A stretch of DNA of 64,000 nucleotides from an uncultured Dokdonia sp. (GTDB taxonomy: Bacteria; Bacteroidota; Bacteroidia; Flavobacteriales; Flavobacteriaceae), in NCBI GenBank assembly GCA_938002835.1, contig CALKZS010000010.1:1-64000 (forward strand), written 5' to 3'. The notes under the pieces are model-generated. The model was not told the DNA's origin and did not search any database. It worked only from the letters and a program-made list of their open reading frames with translations. The translations under genes were made by a program, and so were the position numbers. Numbering within the stretch: the stretch's first letter is position 1; the number at the start of each line of letters is the position of its first letter. This document shows, one piece after another, positions 20,738-34,300 of the stretch.

Positions 20738-21538
20738 ATGAATATTAGAAAAACAACGTTTATTTTATATTTAGTTATAATGAATAATTTTGTCTTTGCA
20801 CAAAGTATGAATGATACAATTTTTAAAAATGTAATATTAATACAAGAAAAAGATGTTGTGAAAAATAATAATGGCTATCTGATTGATGTTGTTTTTAATT
20901 ATAAAGAAATGCCTGTGATTTTTAATAATTCAAAACTTTCAAAGCACCTTTTTGATAATCAATTATTTAAAAATAAACCATACATATTAATTGTACCAGA
21001 CAGTAACTATTATGATGCCTTTAACAAAACTATTGATGAAGGAGAAAATTGCTGTGATATGCCACTTAATATAAATATATATCACCAAAGAAAGTATAAT
21101 AATAATTTACTTGAAAGTGATAGTCTTACAATAACTGGAAATCAGCCAAAATTAGTTTTCAGTAAAAGCTTAAAAGATTTAAAATTAAATGATAATATCA
21201 TATTTTATCATACAGAAAGTTTTGGTTCAGTTTGTTGTCCTAAAGATCCAAAAATAAAAATGAAAGAAAAATTAACTAGTTATATTACTTCTTTTGAAGA
21301 AAGAAATAATGTTAAACTAGGAGATATTTACAAAAAGGTAACAGGAAAAGAAGGTGAACATATTCTTTATTTTACATTATCAAATTTGAATAAAGAGCAA
21401 AAACTTATTTTTTTACAAGAAATAAGTTTTTGGCCATACACATATATAGACAGACTCCTCGAAGATATAGAGTATGATTCTCAAATTTTTATAGCTCGTT
21501 CAATAAAAAAAGATGACTTAAAATTAATGAGTGAATAA
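20738..21538 (+). CDS. hypothetical exported protein
   Basis: 266-aa ORF with signal peptide MNIRKTTFILYLVIMNNFVFAQ. Confidence 0.5.
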   Translation: MNIRKTTFILYLVIMNNFVFAQSMNDTIFKNVILIQEKDVVKNNNGYLIDVVFNYKEMPVIFNNSKLSKHLFDNQLFKNKPYILIVPDSNYYDAFNKTIDEGENCCDMPLNINIYHQRKYNNNLLESDSLTITGNQPKLVFSKSLKDLKLNDNIIFYHTESFGSVCCPKDPKIKMKEKLTSYITSFEERNNVKLGDIYKKVTGKEGEHILYFTLSNLNKEQKLIFLQEISFWPYTYIDRLLEDIEYDSQIFIARSIKKDDLKLMSE

Positions 21539-21777
21539 TAAATTGTACTAACAGTTGTATGAAAAAGCGCAAGTCATAATTATATTAAAGACTTGGCATT
21601 TTGAAAAGTCATAAAATTCAAAAAGATGGCTTATATATTATCTGAAAAATTATTATTTATTTTCAGCACTACTTTTCATATAAGAGACGTTAAGCAATAC
21701 ATAACAAAACGTCTAATGCATTTTATAAATACAGCTAATTATCGCATATTTAAACCTCGAAAAAAGGTAATTATAAT

Positions 21778-23623
21778 GAACAACAAAAAAATAGTAGCAT
21801 ATATAGATAAGGTATTAAATCAAATGCCTTCAGACTGGTTAAACCTAACAACTCATAGACTTGATATCTATGACGAAGCGCTAGCCAAAACGCAGTTTTT
21901 AGATCAATTTGAAATGTTATTTTCTAATGATAATGCAGATCTATCTTCACTTAAAGAATTACCTACTGCTTTTGATTATATAAGACTAGGACATCCTTTA
22001 TCTTCTATATTAGAATGGTATCTTGCTAAGAAACTCACATTACTGCCTGAAGCAGTCATAAGCTTTTCTTCTCAATCAGTACCTGCATTATCTATACTTA
22101 GAAAAAATCTATTAGATAAAAAGAACACGCAGATTCTATATATTGGAGAGATCCCTGATATTTTTAATGGAGATATTCTTAGAGAAGTATACAATTATAC
22201 CTTTGATTTAGTAAAGATTGATGATATAGCAAATATTCCTTCATTTGACGGAAGTACAATCTTTATATCTCAACAAGATATTATTCAAGATATAACGCTT
22301 CACGATACTATTGACTTTTACATCAGTATAAATGAGCAATACGGAAGTCTGTTAGTAGTAAACGGAGAACAAAACAACAGCTATATTTCAGAAATACAGC
22401 ACGTACGTAGAAGAGAGACCATCGCGATGACTCCTATAAACTCGCTAGCTGTTTTAAAAAACATTGTAGGGCAATCTGTAGATGTTAAAAATAATACTAG
22501 AAGTCAACATAAGGCAAGTGTAATATCTTCTATCGCGACCATTACAGGAGCAGAAACTGATGCTTTAGTAGGATCTAGCGGACTCTCTATTCAATATGCG
22601 ATTATGATGGGACTTGTGCAAGATGCTCTAGAACATCATAAAGGAAAAGATATAAAATTTGTAGTTCCTCCTAACTGTTATGGTGGTACAAATGACCAGG
22701 CAAGACGTGTGGCTGCCTGTATTAATAATGTAGAAGTAGTAGACTTACCTGTAGATGGAGGCAATGATATGGTACAAGGTATTGATACTGTTTTAGACCG
22801 CATTGCTCAAGAAGATGCAATCGCATATATCATTGCAGAAATACCTACAAACCCTAGAGTTGAAGTTCCAGATCTTATACAATTAAAAGAAGTACTAAGT
22901 AAAAGTCGAAAAACTATCACAGGTACAAACGCTATAGACCCTGTATTTATACTTGACCAAACCTTTTGTCCTAATGTTAATTTTCTAGGAGAAGGAGCAG
23001 TACTATCTTCTGTTAGAGCAATTTCATATGCCAGCGGATCAAAATTTCCAAGTGGTGGAAAATGCACAGCCGGATACTGTGTAGGAAATGAAAAAGCAAC
23101 CTCGTTAATACATAAAGTAGAATCACATCTTTTACTATGTGATAATGAAGCTACAGACCTTCAATATCAGTATCTCGCAGAGCAATTGCCTTCTATGAAT
23201 CAAAGAATTGCAGATGCTTATGTAAACACTCGTGAGTTTGTAAACTTTATTCAAGAAGTATTACCTGCCGCAAAAATCAATTTTGTATCAGAAGCTCTTG
23301 CAGAACAAGGCTTTACTCCTTCTGTATTTTCATTAGACCTTCCTACTAAAGGAAATACAGATCAAGAAAAAGAAGCTTATAAGAGAGTGTTAAATCACAA
23401 ATTAATTGATTTAATGATTCAAAAGATACCGCTTGAGAGTAAATACTGTGTAAGCTATGGGCAATTAAAAGGTTGCTACTGGACAATTCCAGCAACTTCT
23501 ACGCAAGGCACTACAAAAGAAGGTGATAAAGATTATATAGCTCGTGTAGCCTTATCCCCTTCTATGGATCTTGATCTTCATAAAAAAGTATTTACAGAGT
23601 TTGTAGATAGTGTATACATATAA
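21778..23623 (+). CDS. Cys/Met-metabolism PLP-dependent enzyme with long N-terminal extension; likely start 21778 within ORF 21626-23623
   Basis: C-terminal half: YASGSKFPSGGKCTAGYCVG, LDQTFCPNV, EIPTNPRVEVPDL; N-terminal ~240 aa not recognised. Confidence 0.75.
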
Positions 23624-23762
23624 AAGAATAACATTATTAATGTAAAAGTGCTTTTGACACACAAAAGTATACTCTTTCTATGTTATTATAAATATGGCAC
23701 TCATTAATGTTTTTATTACAATGTCATTCTAGTATATCAATATTTTAGGACGAGATATTCAA

Positions 23763-25250
23763 TTATTTCAAATTCAGAATATCAGTAGTTCGTTTAAGCT
23801 CATTTTCAAAAAATCCTTTAGTTATTTCTTTTTTATAATATGGAATGATCTCTTGTAAACGAGAAAGATTTTCATCTTTATCAATAAGCTCTGGAAAAGC
23901 TTTTTCAAGAACATCTAGCATAACTTTGGTGGCTGTAGAAGCTCCTGGTGAAGCACCTAGTAAACAAGTGATTTTACCATCTGCTCCAGAAACAATTTGG
24001 GTTCCAAATTCTAACTTCCCACCTTCAAACTCATCTCGTTTTATGGTTTGTACTCTTTGACCTGCAACTTGTATTTCCCAGTCTTCATTTTTTGCGTCTT
24101 TTACAAACTTTCTCAAATCGTCCATACGATCATCAAAACTCATTGTAACTTGATGAACAAGATACTTAGTAAGAGGCAAATTATGCCAAAAAGCACCTAA
24201 CATTGAAGGAATATTTTTAAACGTTACACTTTTTAAAAGATCAAGATTAGATCCTTCTTTTAAAAACTTAGGACTAAAACCCGCAAAAGGCCCAAACATA
24301 AGTTGACGCTTTCCATCAATATAACGTGTGTCTAAATGTGGCGTGCTCATAGGTGGGTCATCAGGTCCTGCTTTACTATATACTTTTCCGTTATGTTGTG
24401 AGATGAGCTCTTCATTTTTACAAACAAGCCACTCCCCGCTTACAGGAAAACCACCAAAACCATCTTTCTCTTCTATCTCTACTGTTTCCAGTAGTAACAA
24501 AGCTCCACCTCCAGCACCTATAAAAATATGATCTGCTTCTATTTGATATTTTTCTTTAGACTTAAGATCTTTTACAATAGCGGTCCAGTTGCCATTCTCT
24601 AGTGGGTCAAGGTCTTCTACATCTTGATAAAACTTTACTGGTGTATTATACTCATTTTCTAATATTTTATATAATTGCTGGGTAAGTGTTCCATAATTAA
24701 CCTCTGTGCCTCTTTCTATTCTTGAGGCTGCCATCACTTCACCTTCTTCACGCTCACGCATAATGAGCGGAAACCATTCTTTCATTTTAGAGATTTCCCT
24801 TGTAAAAGAAATTGTGTTAAACATATAATGCTCTTTAAAAGCTTCATATCGCTTTTCAAGGTAATCGGCATTCTTGATTCCTGTAACCCAGCTATGATGT
24901 GGCACTTTTTTTATAAACGACCCTGGATCTTTAATGAACTCTTTATCTACTAGATATGACCAAAACTGCTTTGAAATCTCAAATTGTTTACAAATCTCTA
25001 ATGCTTTACTAATAGAAACAGAACCATCATCTTCTTCAGGGCAATAATTGAGCTCACATAATGCAGAGTGTCCAGTTCCTGCATTATTCCAAGCTGCAGA
25101 GCTTTCTTTAGCTACTGCTTCAAGACGTTCTAGAATAAGAATATTGAGGTCTGGCTTGATCATTTTTGCAAGTAATGCAAGATTTGCACTCATTATACCT
25201 CCACCTACACATATGAGATCATAATATTCCTTAGATGAGTTTTTTGTCAT
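23763..25250 (-). CDS. mqo: malate:quinone oxidoreductase
   Basis: DLICVGGGIMSANLALLAKM, AWNNAGTGHSALCELNY, GAGGGALLLLE, LLGASPGASTA. Confidence 0.93.
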   Translation of the reverse strand: MTKNSSKEYYDLICVGGGIMSANLALLAKMIKPDLNILILERLEAVAKESSAAWNNAGTGHSALCELNYCPEEDDGSVSISKALEICKQFEISKQFWSYLVDKEFIKDPGSFIKKVPHHSWVTGIKNADYLEKRYEAFKEHYMFNTISFTREISKMKEWFPLIMREREEGEVMAASRIERGTEVNYGTLTQQLYKILENEYNTPVKFYQDVEDLDPLENGNWTAIVKDLKSKEKYQIEADHIFIGAGGGALLLLETVEIEEKDGFGGFPVSGEWLVCKNEELISQHNGKVYSKAGPDDPPMSTPHLDTRYIDGKRQLMFGPFAGFSPKFLKEGSNLDLLKSVTFKNIPSMLGAFWHNLPLTKYLVHQVTMSFDDRMDDLRKFVKDAKNEDWEIQVAGQRVQTIKRDEFEGGKLEFGTQIVSGADGKITCLLGASPGASTATKVMLDVLEKAFPELIDKDENLSRLQEIIPYYKKEITKGFFENELKRTTDILNLK

Positions 25251-25519
25251 TATTAGCTTAATTTGTTTATAAAGATAATTTTTTTATTCTTTCAGACTCA
25301 CTATACAACACAAATGTTACCGAATAAGCTAATAATAAAGCTATTTAGGGAAACAATAAATATGTTTCATTATATGTCTAAATAATCTATACATCTTAAA
25401 TTATATATACCATTTATCAAGATTATATCTTGGGGTATTTTTTTGTGAACATCTATTTCTATTTTAAATATTTTGCCTTGATCTATGAACTATTTTTGGT
25501 GTCCTTAAAACAAAAATAT

Positions 25520-26077
25520 ATGAGCGCAACTTGGTACGAGTGTAAAGTAAAATATAGAAAATTTGATGAAGCATCTGGAACACAAAAGGTAAAAACAGAA
25601 CCTTTTTTAGTAGATGCCGTATCTTATACTGAAGCAGAAAGTAGGATTACACAAGAAATGTCTAACTATATAAGTGATAGTGAAGAAATAAAAATTACCA
25701 ATATTAAGGTAGCCAATTATGCTGACATTCATCCCTTTGAAAACTCAGACAGATGGTTTAAATCACGTGTATCACTTATTGCTTATGATGAAGAAAGCGG
25801 GAAAGAGCGCAAAACAAACCAATATCTTCTCGTACAAGCAAATGATGTAAAAGAAGCTTTTGAAAATACTGTAAGCACAATGAAAGATACAATGGGAGAA
25901 TATACCATTCCTGCAATTTCAGAATCTCCTATAATGGATGTATTTCCATATTTTTCTGGAGAAGAAGAAGAGCTAGAAAAACTCGAAGAGTTTAATAGAA
26001 TTAAAGGCTCTTCTCCTGTATCTAATGATGAAAATGAAGAACTTGCAATGGAAGATGCGCTTATTGCAGAAGCTTAA
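25520..26077 (+). CDS. DUF4494 family protein; likely start 25520
   Basis: MSATWYECKVKYRKFDEASGTQKVKTEPFLVDAVSYTEAE. Confidence 0.75.
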   Translation: MSATWYECKVKYRKFDEASGTQKVKTEPFLVDAVSYTEAESRITQEMSNYISDSEEIKITNIKVANYADIHPFENSDRWFKSRVSLIAYDEESGKERKTNQYLLVQANDVKEAFENTVSTMKDTMGEYTIPAISESPIMDVFPYFSGEEEELEKLEEFNRIKGSSPVSNDENEELAMEDALIAEA

Positions 26078-26119
26078 TCACCTTGTATTTTAATCTTTTG
26101 ATTAATCTCTAAACAATAT

Positions 26120-26156
26120 AAAAACCCCCATTTATCATAAATAAATGGGGGTTTTT
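26120..26156. terminator. bidirectional intrinsic terminator
   Basis: AAAAACCCCCATTTAT...ATAAATGGGGGTTTTT between convergent genes. Confidence 0.85.
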
Positions 26157-26178
26157 GTACCGATAATATTAAAAAAAA

Positions 26179-27516
26179 TTATCTTTTTTTGTTTTTCTTA
26201 GAAGTACTTTTTTCTAAAGGAGGTGTATTTTTTAATATACGTTCTGCCATCAGTTTATCAATAAGTTCTTCTTTTGTTAAATGATGAAAAACAGTTTGCA
26301 CTTTTTGTTTCAACTCTGGAGAGATGTCACGATTGGGCTTTGTTTTAAAGATTTTCTTTGCCCAAAGTACAGTGTTATTTTCTTCTAATTGTTGTTTATT
26401 TGCTTTCGCGAAAGCGGAAAAAGAAATTCCCAACTCGTGTTCAAACTCTGGAATTTCTTGAACTTCTTCTTCTTGTAATATTGTAAGTGCATATCCTGTT
26501 GCTCCTGCCCTAGCCGTACGGCCACTTCTATGCACATACATATCATAAAACTCAGGTAAATGATAATTTACTACATACTCAACCTCCTTTACATCAATAC
26601 CACGCGCAGCAAGGTCTGTTGCCACAAGAATATCAATGTGACCTTCTCTAAACTGTCCCATTATACGATCACGTATCGCTTGCGATAAACTACCGTGTAA
26701 TGCTCCAGATGAAAATTTATTAATGGCTAGATTTTTTGCTAATTTATTTACAGCAGCTTTTGTTTTACAAAAAATAATACCGCGTTGCCCCAATCTAGAG
26801 TTTAAAAAATGTGTCAATACATCTAACTTCTCAATAGGTTGAACCACTACATACTCGTGAGTGATTTTTTTACTACCTAGTGTCTCCATCTCTGCACTAA
26901 TCTCTAGCGGATTTTTTCCTAAATAGTTCTGTATAATTTGTTTAACCGCTCCAGGCATTGTAGCAGAAAACAGAAATGTTCTCCTATTATTAGGCATTTC
27001 TTCTACGATTGTATCGAGACTTTCTTTAAGAGAAGTTACCATCTCATCTGCTTCATCAAGTACAAGATAATTAGCCTGTGTGATATTGATTGCCTTACGC
27101 TCTATGAGATCAATAAGACGTCCTGGAGTGGCTACTACAATTTGAGTGGGTTCTTTAAGACGTTCTATTTGTGTTTTGACAGGTACTCCTCCATAAACAA
27201 CAGCACTTGTTACATCTGGTAGATGTACTGTAAAAGAGGCAATGTTAGACTGTATTTGTTGTCCTAACTCACGTGTAGGAACAAGTATAATAGCTTGCAC
27301 AGTAGGATTAGTGCGATCAATCAATTGTAACAATGGAACTGCAAATGCTGCTGTTTTTCCTGTACCTGTTTGTGCTAATGCAACAACATCTTTTTTTGAA
27401 GTAAGCAATGGTGGTATTGCTAGTTGCTGCACACTTGTAGGTGTTACTATATCAAGTGTTTTTAATGCCTCTTGAATAGGTTCTATAACGCCTAAAGCTG
27501 TAAAAGTACCAGTCAT
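26179..27516 (-). CDS. DEAD-box RNA helicase
   Basis: AQTGTGKTAAF, PTRELGQQ, LDEADEM, SATMPG, HRSGRTARAG. Confidence 0.94.
   Translation of the reverse strand: MTGTFTALGVIEPIQEALKTLDIVTPTSVQQLAIPPLLTSKKDVVALAQTGTGKTAAFAVPLLQLIDRTNPTVQAIILVPTRELGQQIQSNIASFTVHLPDVTSAVVYGGVPVKTQIERLKEPTQIVVATPGRLIDLIERKAINITQANYLVLDEADEMVTSLKESLDTIVEEMPNNRRTFLFSATMPGAVKQIIQNYLGKNPLEISAEMETLGSKKITHEYVVVQPIEKLDVLTHFLNSRLGQRGIIFCKTKAAVNKLAKNLAINKFSSGALHGSLSQAIRDRIMGQFREGHIDILVATDLAARGIDVKEVEYVVNYHLPEFYDMYVHRSGRTARAGATGYALTILQEEEVQEIPEFEHELGISFSAFAKANKQQLEENNTVLWAKKIFKTKPNRDISPELKQKVQTVFHHLTKEELIDKLMAERILKNTPPLEKSTSKKNKKR
26402..26415. repeat. GCTTTCGCGAAAGC palindrome (intragenic, helicase, AFAKA)
   Basis: Exact 14-mer. 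Confidence 0.97.
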
Positions 27517-27556
27517 AAATCAATGTTTAAATTAAAAGTAAAACTATAAGGCTATT

Positions 27557-28012
27557 TTAAACCTCTTGTAAGTGACGTTTTGACTTACGGTAAATATATT
27601 TAGGATAAATAGATCGTTTTGCAAAACGATTGAGGTTTCCTGCATTTATCATTTTTATATAAACAGGTTTTGTGACACCAAAATACTCATAGGTAGTCCC
27701 ATCACTAAAAGTAACCTCAAGCAATAGTCCTTTATGCTGGTAATCTGCAATTGCAGATTTTGTAATTGTTTCTGTATATGCTTCTAGGTTTGCTGCTTTA
27801 GTCTCTGGCGCTATACTTACTAAAAAGTGATATCCATCAATAATACGACGACTTTGTATCTCTGCCTCTTCTTGTCTTGGATCTCCATTTTGAAATTTAT
27901 CAGGGTGCCACTCCTTCACAAGATTACGATAACTTTTTTTAAGTTGTTTAAGATCAATCTCTTTTTCTACATTAAAGAGTTTCTTGTACTCAGTTATTCT
28001 TTTCATAATCAA
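27557..28012 (-). CDS. J-domain plus KTSC-domain protein
   Basis: LKKSYRNLVKEWHPDKFQNG (HPD), then LLLEVTFSDGTTYEYFGVTKPVYIKMINA. Confidence 0.75.
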   Translation of the reverse strand: MIMKRITEYKKLFNVEKEIDLKQLKKSYRNLVKEWHPDKFQNGDPRQEEAEIQSRRIIDGYHFLVSIAPETKAANLEAYTETITKSAIADYQHKGLLLEVTFSDGTTYEYFGVTKPVYIKMINAGNLNRFAKRSIYPKYIYRKSKRHLQEV

Positions 28013-28070
28013 GACTTTTTATAAGAGCGCGAAAGTACTCAATATTAATGATAATAATCACTTATATATC

Positions 28071-28124
28071 ATAATCAATACACCCCATTTTAATCAATTG
28101 ATTAAAATGGGGTGTATTGATTAT
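28071..28124. terminator. 54-bp perfect spacerless palindrome, probable terminator of the 28140-29003 gene
   Basis: ATAATCAATACACCCCATTTTAATCAA|TTGATTAAAATGGGGTGTATTGATTAT; the two halves are exact reverse complements. Confidence 0.8.
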
Positions 28125-28139
28125 TTTAGAAATTTAATT

Positions 28140-29003
28140 TTATAGTAGAATAGTCTCTTTATGATGCTCTACAAGACCATCAATAGGTCTTTTTAAAATC
28201 TTGCCTGGAGTGAGTCCATAGGAATCAAGTACTTCTTTTAATTCTTTTTGAAGATAAAAACCTATTGATCCTACAAAATGAATAGGAATTTCTTTTGCAT
28301 CAGGAAACTGTAATACAACTTGATGTTCTATAAATTGAGACAATCCCTTTTTAATAAGTTCTTGACAATATGGCTCGTCTTTATTCTCTATAAGAAAACG
28401 AGCAAATGTTGCTAAGTATGTATTAGGGTTAGGATTTTTATAGAGGTGATTTTTTATGCTTTCTGAGCTTAAATCATAAGCATTCTCAAATTTTATAGAT
28501 AAATCCTTAGGTATTTTATTAAACTTATAATCTCTTATTAGCTGTCCTCCAAAGTAATTTCCGCTAGCATCATCCATTAAGATGTATCCTAAAGAGATTA
28601 CCTTTTGCTCTATAGACTCTCCATTATAATAACTACAGTTAGAACCAGTACCTAAAATACAAACGATACTTTTCTCTCCTTCTGTAGCAGTGGCATATAA
28701 TGCAGCATATGTATCTTCTTTTACAACAATAGCTTGTGCCTCTGTAAATATTTCATAAAAAACCTCTTTTATAAGTTCACAAGGCTTTTTTACACCACAT
28801 CCAGCTCCATAAAAATAAAGTTCTTTAACTTTTGATCTATGTTTAGATAGGTCAAAATTATTTACAATACGTTCTCTTATTATTTCTTGGGATAGTACTT
28901 GCGGATTTAGACCCAACGTTTGGGTCTGAAAGAGATGTTTACCATCATCAGAAAGTGCAATCCAATCTGTTTTGGTCGAGCCGCTGTCTACTATTAAAAT
29001 CAT
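28140..29003 (-). CDS. BadF/BadG/BcrA/BcrD-type ATPase (N-acetylglucosamine kinase-like)
   Basis: LIVDSGSTKTDWIAL, CILGTGSNCSYYNG, FVGSIGF. Confidence 0.85.
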   Translation of the reverse strand: MILIVDSGSTKTDWIALSDDGKHLFQTQTLGLNPQVLSQEIIRERIVNNFDLSKHRSKVKELYFYGAGCGVKKPCELIKEVFYEIFTEAQAIVVKEDTYAALYATATEGEKSIVCILGTGSNCSYYNGESIEQKVISLGYILMDDASGNYFGGQLIRDYKFNKIPKDLSIKFENAYDLSSESIKNHLYKNPNPNTYLATFARFLIENKDEPYCQELIKKGLSQFIEHQVVLQFPDAKEIPIHFVGSIGFYLQKELKEVLDSYGLTPGKILKRPIDGLVEHHKETILL

Positions 29004-29120
29004 ACGTATATGTTGAAAGAAAAATAAATACTTTCATAAAAGTACAACAGAGATTCTTAGAATATCTGTTGTAACTTTCAGATTAATGCTTTTGAAAATT
29101 TTCGCTAAAGCGTTGCTAAA

Positions 29121-31123
<2,003 letters not shown>

Positions 31124-31307
31124 ATTATAACAAATAAAGAATAAATTTAAGAAACTATCACTACTTCTTTATAGGAATTATTAGCTTTTTTGAATGATTC
31201 TGAATTTCAAACGTTTTCGGTTGAAAAGTTTTTGTTTTAATAGTAAAATTATTGTTTAAATGTGAAGTTGTTAATCTTTCTATCAATGAATAATATGTCT
31301 TTTATAT

Positions 31308-31321
31308 GCTTTCGCGAAAGC
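31308..31321. repeat. GCTTTCGCGAAAGC palindrome (intergenic)
   Basis: Exact 14-mer. Confidence 0.97.
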
Positions 31322-31357
31322 GTTATTTTAATTATCTAAAATGTAAGAATACATCAA

Positions 31358-34300
31358 CTATTTTTTCTTATTGAACTGAACACCATCGGGTCCAATTTTA
31401 GGAACATCATATTCTCCTTTTGCTTGTTGTACTACTTCTTTTACTTTTCCTTTAAATATTTTATTAAGAAGTTCTTTAAAGGTGTTAAAATCTACTGCAT
31501 ATGAGAGTCCTACTCCTTGTGTGTATCCTTCTGTCTCTCCTATAAATTGAATATCTGTTTGTCTATTAAAAACTTTGGCTCTTAGAGTTCCATCTTCATT
31601 TAATAAGAAATCTACCTCTACATCTCCTACAATGACACTCTCACTAACACCTCCTGTAGGAACACCTACTTTACCGTTAATTATTATTCGTTTGGAAATT
31701 TGTGTAGAGAGTGTAAAACCTACTCTTCCAGCAGATTGAACATCTGCTGTAGGATCTCTCTCTGCTTGTACTAAGTCTACTCCCACATCAAAAATACTGT
31801 CATCATCATTAAAGAGTATGCCTGAAAGAATACTGGAGGTAGTCTCTAGTAAGTTATTTACCGCAGCAGCTGCAGTATTTACTCTAGCAGTACTTAAAAA
31901 GGCTCCTTGTGATACAAGGGATATTGCATTGAGCTCTCTTGTATTACGATCTTGTAGTAAAAATTCTAATTCTGATGTCACGGTACTTCCAGATCCAGGA
32001 AACTCTATTTCAAATTCTATATTAGGTTTAAGAAGTTGTCCTGTTACATTTATAATTACATTGACAGGGATTTTTCTATTAACAGTAGAGGTTTCTAGCA
32101 ATGTCGAAGGATTTGCTTGTGTTCTATACACTGCACTTACGTCTAATAGGGCTTTTGTGGGATCGCCATCCCAACGTATATTTCCATCTTGTTGTACAAT
32201 AAAGTCTTTAACTACAAAGCCTCCATATCTAAAATTATATACACCTTGGGTAGCAATAAAGTCTCCTGTCATCACAAACTTACCGTTAGTATCCAGTTCG
32301 ATAAGAAGTGTCCCTACTCCTCTCCCTATAAGTGTACTGCCACTTTCTTTATCTACTACTACTTCTACCTCTGCATCTGGATCAATATCAAGATCAAAGT
32401 TTACAGAAAGTCCTTTAATTGCTTCTGTGATAATTTGTTCTCCATTAATCTTTGCTTGTTTTTCTTCAGGACTTAAAAATTTAATATAAGAACTATCTCC
32501 CAAAGATTCTGAATCATCTATAGGGATTTTAAAAACTGTACCACTAGCTGTCTCACCAAAAACATCTATAACAAGCTCGTCTGTAGCTCCTTTTATAAAT
32601 GCCTCACCTTCTAGGTATGCAGTTCCATAATACAAAGACTCTAGATCTTCTTCTGTATCTAACACTAATAATCTATCTGATCCTATATTAAGATCAAGCT
32701 CCCAATCACCAAATGATGTGTGTCTTATATTGCCGTTAAGGGTACCTCTTGTTAAATGAGCGACATCTTGTAGTTGTATATCATTGAGTTTAAATTCTTG
32801 TTTATCTAATTTAACATCTGTTAATCCTATAAAATCATAATCTACATTAAGATATGGAATATGTAAGCCGCCATTTTCTAATACTAATTCTCCATTGATG
32901 TCCGGATTATGGTAATCTCCAACGATCTTTGCTGTACCGCTTGCAAAGCCTCTTATACGATCTATTACTTCTCTTCCCATAGCGTTAAATGGGCTTACAT
33001 CAAAATCTTGCAAGACTACATCTAAATCTATAAATGGTGTTTTTGAAGAAGCATTAATAGATCCTTTTGCTGTTAATGATTTTATATTATCATTTACAAG
33101 TTGAGATTCTATTTGATAATTAGTTAAGCTAGCATTAGCTTTTACACCTAAATCTAAATCTCCAAGAATTTTTTCATTAATTTCAAAATTATCTATCAGT
33201 ATAGAAGATACTGGGAAGTAGTCTTTGTTTTTTTGAAGCACTTCTAATGATCCATTTATTCTCCCTCCCAATTTAAGGGTTTCTATATCTGGAGTTACCT
33301 TGGCGAGGTCTACATTATTAAACCTAGCTGTAACATCTTTTGAAGTGCTGTCTCTTAGAAAACCTCCAATATTAATATACTCATCTTTATGACTTAAGCT
33401 TATGTTTTGAATATCAATATCTCTTAAGTTATTATCAAAAACAATATTATTTTTCTTGTCATCATTTTCATTGAGATACCAAGGTATTTCTTTAAAAACA
33501 ATCTCAGACTTTTTAAACCCTAAAACAGATTTACCTTCTTCATTAATGGTATGATAAAGAGATAGGTCATATGAATCATCATTACGGCTACCACCCATAA
33601 ATTCTGACCTCATAAACAAAGTATCTTTCAGCGTTACATTAATGAGGTTAAAATCTGAAACAGCATAGAAACCTGCATTTATACTATCTGCAGCTACATA
33701 CGTATTAAATAATGGATTTTTATTATCTACCCTCACTTCTATAGTTTGTGCCATATACCCAAAAGCATCTATTTGAGGAGATTTAAAGGTTAGTTTAAAT
33801 TCAGAATCATTTGATACTACACTTCCTTTAATAAAAGTTTTAGGTTCAAACTTTATTTCTGGAACAAAAATTTCTACAATTTTATTAAAGATGGTAAATT
33901 CAAAATTTACAAATTGGTCTTCTGTTATAATTTCAGGCTTATAATTTGTATAAAGACTCCCTATTGCATTTTTAAACAAAGGGACAATCTCTCTAAACTT
34001 AAAAACACCACTTATCTCACCATCTACAATGTCTGTAGAGTTTATATTAATTGTTCGTACTCTATCTTCATCAAAAACTGAAGTAACATCAAAATTTTTA
34101 AAAAAATAAGTATTGTTTTCATTCTCATAGCTTGTATCCTCAAAAGCTATCCTTCCTGAGATATCTTCTATATTAGAACCTTTCATATCCATTACCACAT
34201 TACCTTTTAAAATGGCTGTGGTATCTTTTACAAAATTGAGTGCAGATAAATTTGCATAATCTATCTGTGCTTCTAGGTCATAATTATTTACAGATTGTGA

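Noticed and set aside
26120-26156. Strong inverted repeat between convergent genes
   Set aside because: Fits a normal bidirectional terminator with A/T tails; likewise 39298-39340, 53746-53779 and 50432-50465.
31818-32489. 223-aa plus-strand ORF antisense to the TamB-like gene (and 32189-32476)
   Set aside because: Low-complexity Ser/Thr/Leu composition typical of the reverse complement of a real coding gene; no recognisable domain.
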